From: JALYOC01 sp036675345
GTDB taxonomy: Bacteria; Myxococcota; Myxococcia; Myxococcales; Myxococcaceae
Length of the DNA: 63,201 nt
Reading direction: 5' to 3'
Assembly (NCBI GenBank): GCA_036675345.1
Contig: JAKFFE010000011.1
Coordinates: 1 to 63,201, forward strand
Shown one piece after another: positions 62,028-63,201 of the stretch; positions within the stretch are counted from its first letter, which is position 1, and each line of letters starts with the position of its first letter. A program made the position numbers and the translations under genes. The notes under the pieces were generated by a model, which was not told the DNA's origin, searched no databases, and saw nothing but the letters and a program-made list of their open reading frames with translations.

Positions 62028-62467
62028 GCGGGTGGAGGCCCGCTCCCGACGACTATGGCTCCCGGATCAAGGCCCGGAGGTCCCCGTGGCCACCGGCTCG
62101 CCCCGGCTGATTGCGACCGGGCGCTGCAGGTGCACGGCTCGACGGCCCCGCGAGGCAGCCGGCGGCACCTGAGGATTCGAAGAGGGTTCGAGTCCGCCCG
62201 ACGAGCCGACTCTTACCGACGCTCACGAGTTGCGACGAGGATTCCCTTCCTCCCCGGCGGCCGGGTGAGCATCGTCCCGTTTGGAGCGAGTCCTCCCTCG
62301 ACTCTGGGCAGTGAACCAACCGCTAACCCAGTCCCCGGATCCCGGGGATCGTCTCCGCCCTGGCGCTGTCGCCCTTCGGCCGGGCCGGCCTCGCCGATCG
62401 GTGTTCGCCAATCAGCCGCTCACCGAGGTTCTTCAGCCCGAGGGGGCAGGACACCGCGCCGACCCTG
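62028..62467. other. Gene-free stretch, presumed promoter and non-coding DNA
   Basis: No frame longer than about 150 codons looks protein-like here. The region includes upstream DNA of the minus-strand gene ending at 62027. A TTCGAGTCC segment near 62187 resembles a tRNA T-loop, but no matching T-stem or acceptor stem can be formed. Confidence 0.5.
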
Positions 62468-62732
62468 CTATTCTGCGACTAGTTTGTGCTTGTCGGTGAC
62501 CCTGCGTTAACCACCTGGAATCACTCGGTTCCTGCGACCGGGACCGACAAGCTGCCGCGCGTCGCAGAAATCTTCCTGAATTCCGCGCGACTCCTCGGCC
62601 AAAGATGACCTGGGCGGGACCTACCCTGATTCTGCGACAAGTTTCGGCTGTCGCTTTCGACAACTCAACCTGCTGAGTCTACTCGTCTTTTTCCAGTACG
62701 ACCGACAGCGCGGGAGTTGTCGCAGAATAGCA
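62468..62732. repeat. Four alternating-orientation copies of a 32-bp dyad element
   Basis: Copies lie at 62468-62499 (plus), 62542-62573 (minus), 62626-62657 (plus) and 62701-62732 (minus). In the plus orientation the shared core is TTCTGCGAC, 10-11 variable bases, then TGTCGGT (TGTCGCT in copy 3). Centres are about 75-85 bp apart. Within copy 3, GCGACA and TGTCGC are perfect inverted arms around 9 bases, so each copy is itself a partial dyad. No gene lies in or near the array within the window. Confidence 0.8.
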
Positions 62733-62896
62733 AGGACCGCCCCAAGGCTCCTCTCCAGCGAGGCACTCCTATTCGTTGACGAGCGGGTTCGACTGGTCGG
62801 TCCAACCCCTTGGCCGGTCGATCGTGACCTGGCGACCCCGCCCCAACGATCGAGTGCCAGCACACTGACGCCGATCTCCGGCGGCGACGTCGCCCA

Positions 62897-63201
62897 TGCT
62901 GCGGTGCCCCGGGTGCTCCGGTGTCCCCCGTGCCGCGGTGTCCCCGCGCCTCCGGTGTCGCCCGTTGCTGCGGTGTCGCCCGTTGCTGCGGTGTCGCCCG
63001 TTGCTGCGGTGTCGCCCGTTGCTGCGGTGTCGCCCGCGCCTCCGGTGTCGCCCGTTGCTGCGGTGTCGCCCGTTGCTGCGGTGTCGCCCGTTGCTGCGGT
63101 GTCGCCCGTGCTGCGGTGTCGCCCGTGCTGCGGTGTCGCCCGTGCTGCGGTGTCGCCCGTGCTGCGGTGTCGCCCGTGCTGCGGTGTCGCCCGTGCTGCG
63201 G
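62897..63201. repeat. 17/18-bp minisatellite running off the right edge
   Basis: GTGTCGCCCGTTGCTGCG repeats with an 18-bp period (one unit variant GTGTCGCCCGCGCCTCCG), then switches near 63110 to a 17-bp form GTGTCGCCCGTGCTGCG that continues to the window end. The mixed period means no stable reading frame. The full length is unknown because the window ends inside it. Confidence 0.9.

Noticed and set aside
62090..62220. tRNA-like T-loop (TTCGAGTCC) near 62187
   Set aside because: The flanking 5-nt arms do not pair (GAGGG against CCGCC has mismatches) and no acceptor, D or anticodon stems fit.
62621..62865. Minus-strand 66-80 codon frames in the right-hand gene-free region
   Set aside because: They overlap the dyad elements, are Ser/Arg-rich, lack ribosome-binding sites and have no recognisable fold.
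62897..63201. Repeat peptide (VSPVAA-type) encoded by the minisatellite
   Set aside because: The switch from 18- to 17-bp units shifts the frame and no start or flanking coding sequence is seen.

Overview
The window is about 70% G+C. It carries many Ser/Thr-kinase, two-component, chemoreceptor-like and TPR genes, lipoproteins with beta-propeller or lamin-tail domains, and a Hanks-type kinase whose catalytic loop reads HRDVSPHN. Together these point to a myxobacterium (Myxococcota). The rank below phylum cannot be fixed from this sequence alone. All calls come from reading translations and motifs; no database search was run. Residue positions are approximate.

Layout. 1-5.5 kb (minus): a truncated peptidoglycan-binding-like protein, then a coupled three-gene operon of SpoIIE phosphatase, TPR protein and solute-binding-like protein. 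5.7-6.9 kb (plus): a di-heme peroxidase. 6.9-18.6 kb (minus): the most unusual locus. A HATPase protein, a STAS/zinc-knuckle/Ser-Thr-kinase fusion, two tandem LanB-N-terminal-like proteins (one with an inserted MshEN-like domain), an MbtH-like protein and an FMN reductase are packed almost without gaps. A flavoprotein oxidase and a glyoxalase-fold protein follow. 18.9-24.3 kb: a nuclease-family lipoprotein, 58-bp tandem repeats, a CNNM/CorC protein, a Ppx/GppA phosphatase and a small Cys-rich membrane protein. 24.3-28.5 kb: kup, divergent from a short kdpD and kdpE. 28.5-35 kb: a receiver protein, a PhoX phosphatase, a His-rich protein with a TonB receptor, and a membrane-anchored beta-helix protein. 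35.1-36.6 kb: a decayed AbiE-type toxin-antitoxin module with an AT-rich promoter. 36.7-48.6 kb: an antiporter, a propeller lipoprotein, two sensor kinases, fumC, a receiver protein and two overlapping chemoreceptor-like genes. 48.9-53.3 kb (minus): a four-gene operon of unknown function with leaderless, Ser/Thr/Pro-rich N termini. 53.4-62 kb: a VAO-type flavoprotein, a predicted outer-membrane protein, an aldehyde dehydrogenase, a 40-bp tandem repeat array and small membrane proteins. 62.0-63.2 kb: no convincing gene, but four alternating copies of a 32-bp element and a 17/18-bp minisatellite running off the edge.

How the genes may work together (inference). The locus at 8.9-18.6 kb joins partner-switch signalling modules to proteins related to the tRNA-dependent glutamylation half of class I lantibiotic dehydratases, or to peptide aminoacyl-tRNA ligases, plus a possible cyclic-di-GMP-sensing insert and redox partners. 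No precursor peptide was found beside it. The SpoIIE operon at 0.5-5.5 kb could supply the opposing phosphatase of a partner switch. kup and kdpDE form a plausible potassium-response unit, with a direct repeat of one-helical-turn period in the shared promoter region.
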